Assembly: GCA_902776985.1 (NCBI GenBank)
Contig: CACYSD010000003.1
Location: 1-64,000 of the forward strand
Direction: 5' to 3'
Source: UBA3839 sp902776985
GTDB taxonomy: Bacteria; Bacteroidota; Bacteroidia; Bacteroidales; Bacteroidaceae
Length of the DNA stretch: 64,000 nt
Position numbers and translations under genes: made by a program. This document shows, piece after piece, positions 16,751 to 22,748 of this stretch; position 1 is the first letter of the stretch, and the number at the start of each line of letters is the position of its first letter. The notes below the pieces were generated by a model. The model had not been told where the DNA came from. It did not search any database and saw only the letters and a program-made list of their open reading frames with translations.

Positions 16751-17752
16751 CTATCGCAAGCTGTCGGCAAGAATCTTGATTTCCACCGACGCGGCGATGT
16801 TTTCATAAAGAATGTTGTAGACGGCATCGAGGATAGGCATGTTGACACGCAGGCTGGTGTTGATTTCTTTCATACATTTGGTGCCGTAGTAGCCTTCCGC
16901 AATCATCTCCATTTCCAGCTGGGCTGTTTTCACGGAATAGCCTTTGCCTATCATTGTTCCGAACATACGGTTGCGTGAGAAGTTGGAGTACATGGTCACC
17001 AGCAGGTCTCCCATATATACGGAGTCGCTGATATGGCGCTTCTCCGGCTCGATAGTGCTGAGGAAACGGTTCATCTCCTGAGCGGCGTTGCACACCAGCA
17101 CAGCCAAGAAGTTGTCTCCATACTTCAGTCCGTGACAGATACCTGCAGCGATGGCATAGACATTCTTCAGAACCGAACTGAATTCGATCCCTTCAATGTC
17201 TGTACTGACACTTGTCAGCACGGTCTTGCATTGAAGCAGGTCAGCTATAACCTCTGCATTGTCAAGGCTGCGGCAACCGGCAGTCAGGTAGCAAAGTCGG
17301 TCCAATGCCACTTCCTCTGCATGCGACGGACCTCCGATACATACAATTTGGTCTTCAGGTACATTGAATGCCTGCTGGAAATATCTGGAGATAGTGACGT
17401 TCTCGTCAGGCACAATACCTTTGATGGCGGTGACAACCAGTTTCTCACTAAGACTTGTCCGCAATTTCTTCAGGTGGTTCTTCAGATAGGGTGAAGGCGT
17501 AACGAAAATCAGAGTGTCGTACGCTTTCACGATAGCATTGATGTCGCTGGAGAAATCAATACGGTCGGTGTCGAAGTGCAGTCCTGTAAGATAGGATGGG
17601 TTGTGGCCCAACCGCTTGAAGTCCTCAATGCGGTCATCGCGGCGTATGTACCAGCCTATCGTCTGTTCGTGGTTGAGCACAATCTTTGCGATAGCTGTTG
17701 CCCAACTACCACCACCCATAATGGCTACTCTTCCACAAGATTTGAATTGCAT
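16751..17752 (-). CDS. gpsA: Glycerol-3-phosphate dehydrogenase [NAD(P)+]
   Basis: A 333-residue enzyme reducing dihydroxyacetone phosphate to sn-glycerol-3-phosphate for phospholipid synthesis. The Rossmann motif MGGGSWATAIAKI opens the protein. VTAIKGI, GGPSHAEEV and the catalytic Lys in LKNVYAIAAGICHG follow. It lies 63 bp after lysS and 75 bp before pgi. An operon lysS-gpsA-pgi-HAD is likely. Confidence 0.94.
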   Translation of the reverse strand: MQFKSCGRVAIMGGGSWATAIAKIVLNHEQTIGWYIRRDDRIEDFKRLGHNPSYLTGLHFDTDRIDFSSDINAIVKAYDTLIFVTPSPYLKNHLKKLRTSLSEKLVVTAIKGIVPDENVTISRYFQQAFNVPEDQIVCIGGPSHAEEVALDRLCYLTAGCRSLDNAEVIADLLQCKTVLTSVSTDIEGIEFSSVLKNVYAIAAGICHGLKYGDNFLAVLVCNAAQEMNRFLSTIEPEKRHISDSVYMGDLLVTMYSNFSRNRMFGTMIGKGYSVKTAQLEMEMIAEGYYGTKCMKEINTSLRVNMPILDAVYNILYENIAASVEIKILADSLR

Positions 17753-17815
17753 TTAGTAATTTATGTAATTATAAATTAATAATTATAAATTATGTCACTG
17801 ACGCTTAATTCTTCA

Positions 17816-19555
17816 CTATTCATTCTTCACTTTTTCAATAATCTTCGCCAGATCGTCAACTGAAGGTTTCTGGATGTCGAGCTTAAACTTCTTCAGGATC
17901 TCGCCAATCTGCTGCTGAATCTTCTGAGGATTGCCGCCGGCTAGGTCGCTAACAAGATTGTAGCCTGCTTTCTGAACCACAGGAACGATGTCGGCAGAGA
18001 ATCCTATCTCTGTGAATTTCTCTACAGGGTCCTTTGGTGTTTTCTTCTCTGGCTTCATCTGTGGGAAGAAGAGAACTTCCTGGATAGTCATCTTGCCAGT
18101 CATCAGCATGACCAGACGGTCAATGCCGATACCGATACCACTTGTTGGAGGCATACCATACTGAAGGGCACGCAGGAAGTCGTGGTCGATAATCATGGCT
18201 TCGTCATCTCCCTTGTCGGCAAGGCGCATCTGCTCAACGAAACGCTCTTCCTGATCAATTGGGTCGTTAAGCTCGCTGTATGCATTAGCCAGCTCCTTAC
18301 CGTTCACCATCAGTTCGAAGCGCTCGGTGAGTCCTGGCTTGCTGCGGTGCATCTTGGTAAGAGGCGACATCTCCACAGGGTAGTCGGTGATGAATGTAGG
18401 CTGGATGAATGTTCCTTCGCATGTCTCACCGAAAATCTCGTCAATCAGCTTGCCCTTACCCATGGTCTCGTCAACCTCAATTTCGAGTTTCTTGGCAATT
18501 TCGCGGATTTCTTCCTCGCTCTTGCCGTTAAGGTCGTAGCCTGTCTTCTCCTTGATGGCGTCGAGGATAGGCAGACGGCGGTATGGTGCCTTGAAGGAAA
18601 TGGTCTTTCCGTCAACTACGCTTTCTGTGCTTCCGTTGACAGCGATGCAGATACGCTCAAGCAGCTGTTCTGTGAACGACATCATCCAGTTGTAGTCCTT
18701 GTACTGAACATAAAGTTCCATGCAAGTGAACTCAGGGTTGTGTGTGCGGTCCATACCTTCGTTGCGGAAGTTCTTGCCGATTTCGTACACTCCCTCAAAA
18801 CCACCGACGATGAGGCGCTTCAGGTACAGCTCTGTAGCGATGCGCATGTACATGTCTGTGTTGAGAGCGTTGAAGTGAGTGATGAACGGACGAGCAGAGG
18901 CACCACCGGCAATGGTTTGCAGGGTAGGGGTCTCCACCTCTGTGTAGCCGGCTTCGTCGAGAGTGTTGCGGAGAGTGCGCAGCACGGTTGCTCTCTTGTG
19001 GAAAGTCTCTTTTACACCCTTGTTCACTACCAGGTCAACATAGCGCTGGCGGTAGCGGAGTTCAGGGTCGTCGAATGAGTCGTAGACATTGCCTTCAGCG
19101 TCGGTCTTGACGATAGGCAGCGGCTTGAGGCTCTTTGCCAGGACAGTGAGTGATTTTGCATGAACTGATATTTCACCTGTCTGTGTACGGAATACGAATC
19201 CTGTCACACCGATGAAGTCACCCAGGTCGATGAGTTTCTTGAAAACTGTGTTGTACAAATCTTTGTTCTCTTCCGGACAGATATCGTCGCGTGTGATGTA
19301 AACCTGGATACGTCCCTTGGAATCCTGTAGCTCCACGAACGAAGCCTTTCCCATGATTCGCTGGCTCATCATACGTCCGGCGATGCATACCTGGCGTGGT
19401 TCTTCAGCATTGTCGTCAAACTCTGCTATGATGTCTGTAGAAAATGCGTTAGTAGGATATTCTGCAGCTGGATATGGGTCTATTCCCATATCTTTCATTG
19501 CCTGCAGGTTGTTACGTCTTTGGATTTCTTGTTCTGAAAGTTCTAAGATGTTCAT
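17816..19555 (-). CDS. lysS: Lysyl-tRNA synthetase, class II
   Basis: A class IIb aminoacyl-tRNA synthetase of 579 residues from the ATG at 19555 (MNILELSEQEIQRRNNLQ). The longer open frame to 19609 reads through a dispersed repeat and is not real coding. The N-terminal OB fold binds the anticodon. Motif 2 is FRNEGMDRTHNPEFT and motif 3 GIGIGIDRLVMLMTG. About 70 residues follow motif 3 beyond the E. coli length; this tail (IVPVVQKAGYNLVSDLAGG) occurs in Bacteroidota LysS. The last residues, KVKNE, are encoded by a dispersed repeat that also ends lpxB. Confidence 0.94.
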   Translation of the reverse strand: MNILELSEQEIQRRNNLQAMKDMGIDPYPAAEYPTNAFSTDIIAEFDDNAEEPRQVCIAGRMMSQRIMGKASFVELQDSKGRIQVYITRDDICPEENKDLYNTVFKKLIDLGDFIGVTGFVFRTQTGEISVHAKSLTVLAKSLKPLPIVKTDAEGNVYDSFDDPELRYRQRYVDLVVNKGVKETFHKRATVLRTLRNTLDEAGYTEVETPTLQTIAGGASARPFITHFNALNTDMYMRIATELYLKRLIVGGFEGVYEIGKNFRNEGMDRTHNPEFTCMELYVQYKDYNWMMSFTEQLLERICIAVNGSTESVVDGKTISFKAPYRRLPILDAIKEKTGYDLNGKSEEEIREIAKKLEIEVDETMGKGKLIDEIFGETCEGTFIQPTFITDYPVEMSPLTKMHRSKPGLTERFELMVNGKELANAYSELNDPIDQEERFVEQMRLADKGDDEAMIIDHDFLRALQYGMPPTSGIGIGIDRLVMLMTGKMTIQEVLFFPQMKPEKKTPKDPVEKFTEIGFSADIVPVVQKAGYNLVSDLAGGNPQKIQQQIGEILKKFKLDIQKPSVDDLAKIIEKVKNE

Positions 19556-19570
19556 TATATAGAAATTAAG

Positions 19571-19665
19571 AAGACCCCCTCCCTTTTCCACCTTCCCTTC
19601 GGTCACCAATCGCTTGAACGCGAACGCGCGATTGCCACCGTAATGGGGAGGAGTAGTTGCCTACT
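19571..19665 (+). repeat. GACCCCCTC-type dispersed repeat, copy C
   Basis: It begins AAGACCCCCTCCC and ends GGGGAGGAGTAGTTGCC, so both ends match the inverted copy B at 3676-3724. The centre is longer, with AATCGC...GCGATT arms around a GC-rich loop. It lies in the lysS leader. Confidence 0.5.
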
Positions 19666-19687
19666 GTTGGTTATGAGTCTTGGTTAA

Positions 19688-19737
19688 GTTAAACAATATT
19701 CGTTAAACATTATACGTTAAACAGTAAACGCTAAAAG
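19688..19737 (+). repeat. 14-bp tandem repeat, GTTAAACA units
   Basis: GTTAAACA begins at 19688, 19702 and 19716, and a decayed unit GCTAAAAG at 19730, an exact 14-bp step. The array lies in the predicted lysS leader, between the promoter box and the start codon. Confidence 0.7.
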
Positions 19738-19741
19738 TTTA

Positions 19742-19749
19742 CAAAGATA
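19742..19749 (-). promoter_or_regulatory. TAnnTTTG promoter box for lysS
   Basis: TATCTTTG on the minus strand, between the small gene's stop (19761) and lysS. It predicts a ~180-nt leader containing the 14-bp repeat and copy C of the C/G-rich repeat. A -33 box was not found. Confidence 0.5.
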
Positions 19750-19760
19750 CGGAATTTTAT

Positions 19761-19994
19761 TTATTTGGATTCATATTTAGCCCTCAAATTCATGGCGATG
19801 CAAATTTGTCCTGAGTATGCAGGGTTGTTGTATCGGGTTTCGAGGATGTTGCTCATCTGATTGAAGAAGAACTCGATATCATCGATTTTGATGCCTTCGC
19901 CCAGATCTATAGACCCTGTTGGTTTAGTGTCCTTAACCCATTGAAGCAGTTCCTTTATCTGCTCCTCTGTATATTGCTTCTCAAATAGTTGCAT
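19761..19994 (-). CDS. Small conserved-looking hypothetical protein (77 aa)
   Basis: A 77-residue soluble protein that I cannot assign with confidence. It has an acidic/amphipathic start (QYTEEQIKELLQWVKDT), then IDLGEGIKIDDIEFFFNQM, and a basic end. The LxxGIKIxD pattern recalls small Bacteroidota DUF6965-type proteins, a weak resemblance only. Codon use looks genuine and it starts with ATG. It lies between lpxB and lysS on the same strand, with a two-hairpin element just before its start. Confidence 0.55.
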   Translation of the reverse strand: MQLFEKQYTEEQIKELLQWVKDTKPTGSIDLGEGIKIDDIEFFFNQMSNILETRYNNPAYSGQICIAMNLRAKYESK

Positions 19995-20017
19995 TGTAAT
20001 TTTTTGAGTTTTTAAGT

Positions 20018-20083
20018 TTCTTGGGAGCGTTGCCCCAAGCGTGCTCTTTTGATTACCTTTTTAATAGGTATCGCACGATGATT
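20018..20083 (+). repeat. Two-hairpin dispersed element, copy 2
   Basis: Hairpin 1 is CTTGGG (20020-20025) with CCCAAG (20034-20039). Hairpin 2 is an outer CGTGC (20040-20044) with GCACG (20073-20077) and an inner GATtACC with GGTATC. Stem bases differ from copy 3 in matched pairs, so both copies still fold. Confidence 0.75.
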
Positions 20084-20103
20084 AAGTTTTATCGAGATTT
20101 TTA

Positions 20104-20124
20104 TTCTGCGGCTGAACCGCAGAA
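20104..20124. repeat. 8-bp inverted repeat between element copies 2 and 3
   Basis: TTCTGCGG at 20104-20111 and CCGCAGAA at 20117-20124 form a perfect hairpin with a 5-base loop. It lies between two copies of the two-hairpin element and may be a third member of a composite structure. Confidence 0.6.
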
Positions 20125-20144
20125 CACACTCCATCCGGATTGAA

Positions 20145-20203
20145 ATTCTTGCTTCGCAAGCGTGCTCTTTTGATTACTATCTTTAATAAGTATCGCACGA
20201 TAA
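20145..20203 (+). repeat. Two-hairpin dispersed element, copy 3
   Basis: Hairpin 1 is CTTGC-ttc-GCAAG at 20148-20160. Hairpin 2 is CGTGC (20161-20165) with GCACG (20195-20199) and inner GATtACT with AGTATC. It directly follows the lpxB 3' end, so lpxB mRNA may end in these hairpins. Confidence 0.75.
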
Positions 20204-20205
20204 CT

Positions 20206-21339
20206 TCATTCTTCATTCTTCACTTTCTCTGGGAGGGGGCTTCTCTTTATTATCTTCGCTGCTCTTTCCGATGCTCCGGCAGGGCCGATGGCTTGCTGCA
20301 CTTCGGCATAGCCTTTAAGCATCTCGTTTCTCTTGTCGCCTCCGATCAGGATTTTGCCAAGTTCCGAACGCAGGTTGGGAACGTTCATCTCGTTGCCCAG
20401 CAACTCCGTCACTACGGTTCGGCCTGCAATGAGGTTTACAAGCGACACCCATTTCACTTTGATGAATTTCGACATCACCCATTTCATTATCCAGCCTAAT
20501 GAAAAGTAGTAGCAAACCACCTGTGGTGTGTTCAATAGTGCCGTCTCCAGTGTGGCTGTGCCGGAGGTGACGAGTGCAGCTTCAGCGCCTGCCACTATCT
20601 CGTAGGTCTTGTCGTAGATTATCTCAACGTCAATTCCCTTGGGAATGTACTGCATGTAAACATCTATGTCTATGTTGGGGGCAGCGGCTAAGACCAATCT
20701 GTAGCCCTTGAACGAAGAAGCAGCCTCGAGCATTTTCCCCAGGTTCTTCTTGATTTCCTGAAGCCTGCTGCCTGCGAGAATGGCAATTACCTTCTTCCTG
20801 CTGTCAGGACTGGCGATTTCAATGCCGCTCTGGCTGATGGCGTCGGCACAGGGATTGCCGACATAGTGTATGGGGTAGTTATGCTTTTTCTCGAAGAAGT
20901 CAACCTCAAACGGGAGGATAGAGAACAACTCGTCCACATCACGCTTGATGTTCTTGATTCTGTATTCCTTCCACGCCCATATTTTCGGAGCAATGTAGTA
21001 ATAAACCGGAATCTTGGTGTTCTTACGCAGGAATCCTGCAATTTTCAAATTGAATCCAGGGTAGTCCACAAGTATCACCACGTCTGGCTTCCACTCCACA
21101 ATATCCTTCTTGCAGGCATCCATGTTTTGCAGGATGGTGCGCAAATGCAGCAGGACAGGCACGAACCCCATGTAAGCCATCTCTTTGTAGTGCTTCACGA
21201 GGGTGCCTCCTACGCTCTGCATCTTGTCGCCGCCATAGTAACGGAAATCTGCACTGGCATCTTCTGCCTTCAGAGCCTTCATGAGATTTGACGCATGCAA
21301 GTCTCCTGAAGCCTCTCCTGCAATTAGGTAGTATCTCAT
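20206..21339 (-). CDS. lpxB: Lipid-A-disaccharide synthase
   Basis: A 377-residue GT19 enzyme joining UDP-2,3-diacylglucosamine and lipid X into the lipid A disaccharide at the inner face of the cytoplasmic membrane. It starts MRYYLIAGEASGDLHASNL, the family hallmark, and has ILPFEVDFFEK, HYVGNPCAD and TSGTATLETALL. Its ATG overlaps the surE stop by four bases (ATGA). The last residues, KVKNEE, are encoded by a GTGAAGAATGAA repeat also found at the lysS end. Confidence 0.95.
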   Translation of the reverse strand: MRYYLIAGEASGDLHASNLMKALKAEDASADFRYYGGDKMQSVGGTLVKHYKEMAYMGFVPVLLHLRTILQNMDACKKDIVEWKPDVVILVDYPGFNLKIAGFLRKNTKIPVYYYIAPKIWAWKEYRIKNIKRDVDELFSILPFEVDFFEKKHNYPIHYVGNPCADAISQSGIEIASPDSRKKVIAILAGSRLQEIKKNLGKMLEAASSFKGYRLVLAAAPNIDIDVYMQYIPKGIDVEIIYDKTYEIVAGAEAALVTSGTATLETALLNTPQVVCYYFSLGWIMKWVMSKFIKVKWVSLVNLIAGRTVVTELLGNEMNVPNLRSELGKILIGGDKRNEMLKGYAEVQQAIGPAGASERAAKIIKRSPLPEKVKNEE

Positions 21340-22103
21340 TTTATAAGTTCTTGGATTTGGTCGAATGCTTTGTATGCAGTCATATCCAGTTGGATGGGAG
21401 TGATGGCGACGTATTCGTGGTTGAGTGCCCAGCGGTCGGTGCTGTCGTCGTCGGGAGTGTAAGCCTTATAGGTACCTGTGAGCCAGAAATACTCTCGGTT
21501 GCGGGGATCTATGCGCCGTTCCCATTCATTCACCCATTCACCCTCGTCCATGCGGCACACTCTGACTCCTTTGAACTCTTCGCATGAAGGAAAGTTCACG
21601 TTCAGGCAAAGGTGTGGGGGCAGTCCCAGGGAGAGAACATTCTTTACGATTTTGCGAACGTATGGCTTGAGTGCGGAGAAGTCGGCGTTTGGTTCGCGCT
21701 TGCAGCTTGAGAAGCCCACTGAAGGCACGTGCTTTATCATTCCCTCTATCACACATCCCATCGTTCCTGAGTAGTGCACGTTGATTGAAGCGTTGTCACC
21801 GTGGTTGATTCCAGCCAGTACTATATCAGGTTGGCGATCCAATACGGAGTCCAGGGCTATCTTCACGCAGTCGCAAGGAGAACCGGTGCATGAATACACT
21901 TCAAGTCCTGGCTCTGAGCATATTTTCTTTAATCTTACCGGCATGCCGCTGGTGATGGATACTGCTGCACCGCTTCGTCCTCCGTCTGGAGCCACTATCA
22001 CCACGTCGCCCAAGTCTCTTACCATCTCTGCCAAGTCGTTTATCCCCTTGGCGTCAAATCCGTCATCGTTTGAAATTAAAATTAATGGTCTTGTATCTGA
22101 CAT
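21336..22103 (-). CDS. surE: 5'/3'-nucleotidase (survival protein SurE)
   Basis: A metal-dependent nucleotidase/exopolyphosphatase of 255 residues from the ATG at 22103 (MSDTRPLILISNDDGFDA). The ISNDDG motif holds the metal Asp pair, followed by APDGGRSG, GSPCDCVKIAL and AGINHGDN. The frame extends upstream to 22136, but that start lies beside or inside the TATCTTTG promoter, so the ATG at 22103 is preferred. It forms an operon with lpxB through an ATGA overlap. Confidence 0.93.
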   Translation of the reverse strand: MSDTRPLILISNDDGFDAKGINDLAEMVRDLGDVVIVAPDGGRSGAAVSITSGMPVRLKKICSEPGLEVYSCTGSPCDCVKIALDSVLDRQPDIVLAGINHGDNASINVHYSGTMGCVIEGMIKHVPSVGFSSCKREPNADFSALKPYVRKIVKNVLSLGLPPHLCLNVNFPSCEEFKGVRVCRMDEGEWVNEWERRIDPRNREYFWLTGTYKAYTPDDDSTDRWALNHEYVAITPIQLDMTAYKAFDQIQELIK

Positions 22104-22133
22104 TTTGATTTTTTGAGTTACGTAAAAACTTTG

Positions 22134-22141
22134 CAAAGATA
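22134..22141 (-). promoter_or_regulatory. TAnnTTTG promoter box for surE-lpxB
   Basis: TATCTTTG on the minus strand, 30 bp before the surE ATG. It predicts a leader of about 24 nt. It decides between the two possible surE starts. No clear -33 box. Confidence 0.6.
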
Positions 22142-22234
22142 CGAAAAATCCTCTATTTACACATAATTAATATATAAGAATTTGATTGCGCCTCAATTAT
22201 TTGATTATTTATTTTTTTAATTTTTGTAAAAAAG

Positions 22235-22266
22235 TTTGGTGGAAATACAGAAAACTCGTACCTTTG
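22235..22266 (+). promoter_or_regulatory. Canonical Bacteroidota promoter of tRNA-Gln
   Basis: TTTG at 22235-22238 and TACCTTTG at 22259-22266 are 20 bp apart, a full match to the Bacteroidota consensus. About 57 bases lie between the -7 box and the tRNA, so the precursor has a leader of ~50 nt. Confidence 0.8.
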
Positions 22267-22322
22267 CACTCGCAATTCGAAAATGGAGTTGCAGCATGGA
22301 TGGATTTCGTGCAATTTTAGTT

Positions 22323-22394
22323 TGGGATATGGTGTAATTGGCAACACAACAGATTCTGGTCCTGTTATTCTTGGTTCGAGCCCGAGTATCCCAA
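22323..22394 (+). tRNA. tRNA-Gln (anticodon CTG)
   Basis: A 72-nt cloverleaf. Acceptor TGGGATA/TATCCCA is perfect with discriminator A. The D arm is GTGT/ACAC and the anticodon loop TTCTGGT carries CTG, which reads CAG (Gln). The T arm is CTTGG/CCGAG around TTCGAGC. The anticodon stem ACAGA/CCTGT has one A-C mismatch next to the loop. CCA is not encoded (CAC follows). A promoter and a terminator flank it, so it is a single-gene unit. Confidence 0.93.
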
Positions 22395-22402
22395 CACATA
22401 AT

Positions 22403-22434
22403 AAAGGATGTAGCTTAAAACTGCATCCTTTTTT
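22403..22434 (+). terminator. Rho-independent terminator of tRNA-Gln
   Basis: AAAGGATG at 22403-22410 pairs with CATCCTTT at 22424-22431, and the stem runs into a T-rich tail through about 22440. It lies nine bases after the tRNA. Confidence 0.85.
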
Positions 22435-22575
22435 TGTTTTTTTTACGCTTTCAACAATAATTAACCTAACACTAGCTTTGCGGTTATGTTTTATCAGTAT
22501 ATTTATGCTTTTCAAGTTGCATTTCCATCCCTTCACTAAAGTAAAATCCGTTTATTAGGTGAGGTTCGACTTTTT

Positions 22576-22674
22576 GACCGTAGTGTGATTTTTTTTCCAC
22601 CGTAGTGGTTTACGTATCAGACTTAAGTCTTTTATGTGGTTTCACTGTGGTGGTATTTTGAAAGCACTGTGGTA
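22576..22674 (+). repeat. Five-unit array of a 10-bp near-palindrome with 22-bp spacing (array 1)
   Basis: Units GACCGTAGTG (22576), CACCGTAGTG (22598), GACTTAAGTC (22620), CACTGTGGTG (22643) and CACTGTGGTA (22665) start 22, 22, 23 and 22 bp apart. All fit SACYNNRGTN, whose ends are self-complementary. Linkers are 12-13 bp and mostly T-rich. The last unit ends 15 bp before the -33 box of uxaA, a natural place for regulator binding. Confidence 0.8.
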
Positions 22675-22689
22675 TTTTTGCGCGATGAT

Positions 22690-22720
22690 TTTGCATTGTC
22701 GATAATATAATATAACTTTG
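22690..22720 (+). promoter_or_regulatory. Canonical promoter of uxaA-nhaC
   Basis: TTTG at 22690-22693 and TAACTTTG at 22713-22720 are 19 bp apart. The predicted leader is ~20 nt to the ATG at 22749. A second possible box TATTTTTG at 22673-22680 overlaps the last unit of the phased array. Confidence 0.75.
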
Positions 22721-22748
22721 TGGGGTGAAATAATAATCGTAGGACAAA

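Larger units (their letters stand above)
22395..22748. other. Gene-free region: terminator, phased 22-bp array and uxaA promoter
   Basis: About 350 bases without a credible gene. In order it holds the tRNA terminator (22403-22434), a stretch with no feature (22440-22570), a five-unit 22-bp-spaced array (22576-22674) and the uxaA promoter (22690-22720). Confidence 0.75.

Noticed and set aside
19556..19609. N-terminal extension of LysS by 18 residues
   Set aside because: The extra codons read through the C/G-rich dispersed repeat; the ATG at 19555 gives the family start.
22267..22322. A second tRNA or small RNA in the tRNA-Gln leader
   Set aside because: Short complementary patches exist (TTGCA/TGCAA), but no cloverleaf forms and no TTCRANNC T-loop is present.
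22153..22536. 127-codon minus-strand frame over the tRNA-Gln locus
   Set aside because: It covers a clear tRNA, its promoter and its terminator on the opposite strand.
22576..22674. CRISPR array (also considered for 53148-53245)
   Set aside because: The repeated unit is only ~10 bp with ~12-bp A/T-rich linkers and it varies within the array. CRISPR repeats are 23 bp or longer with unique 25-40-bp spacers, and no cas gene is in the window.
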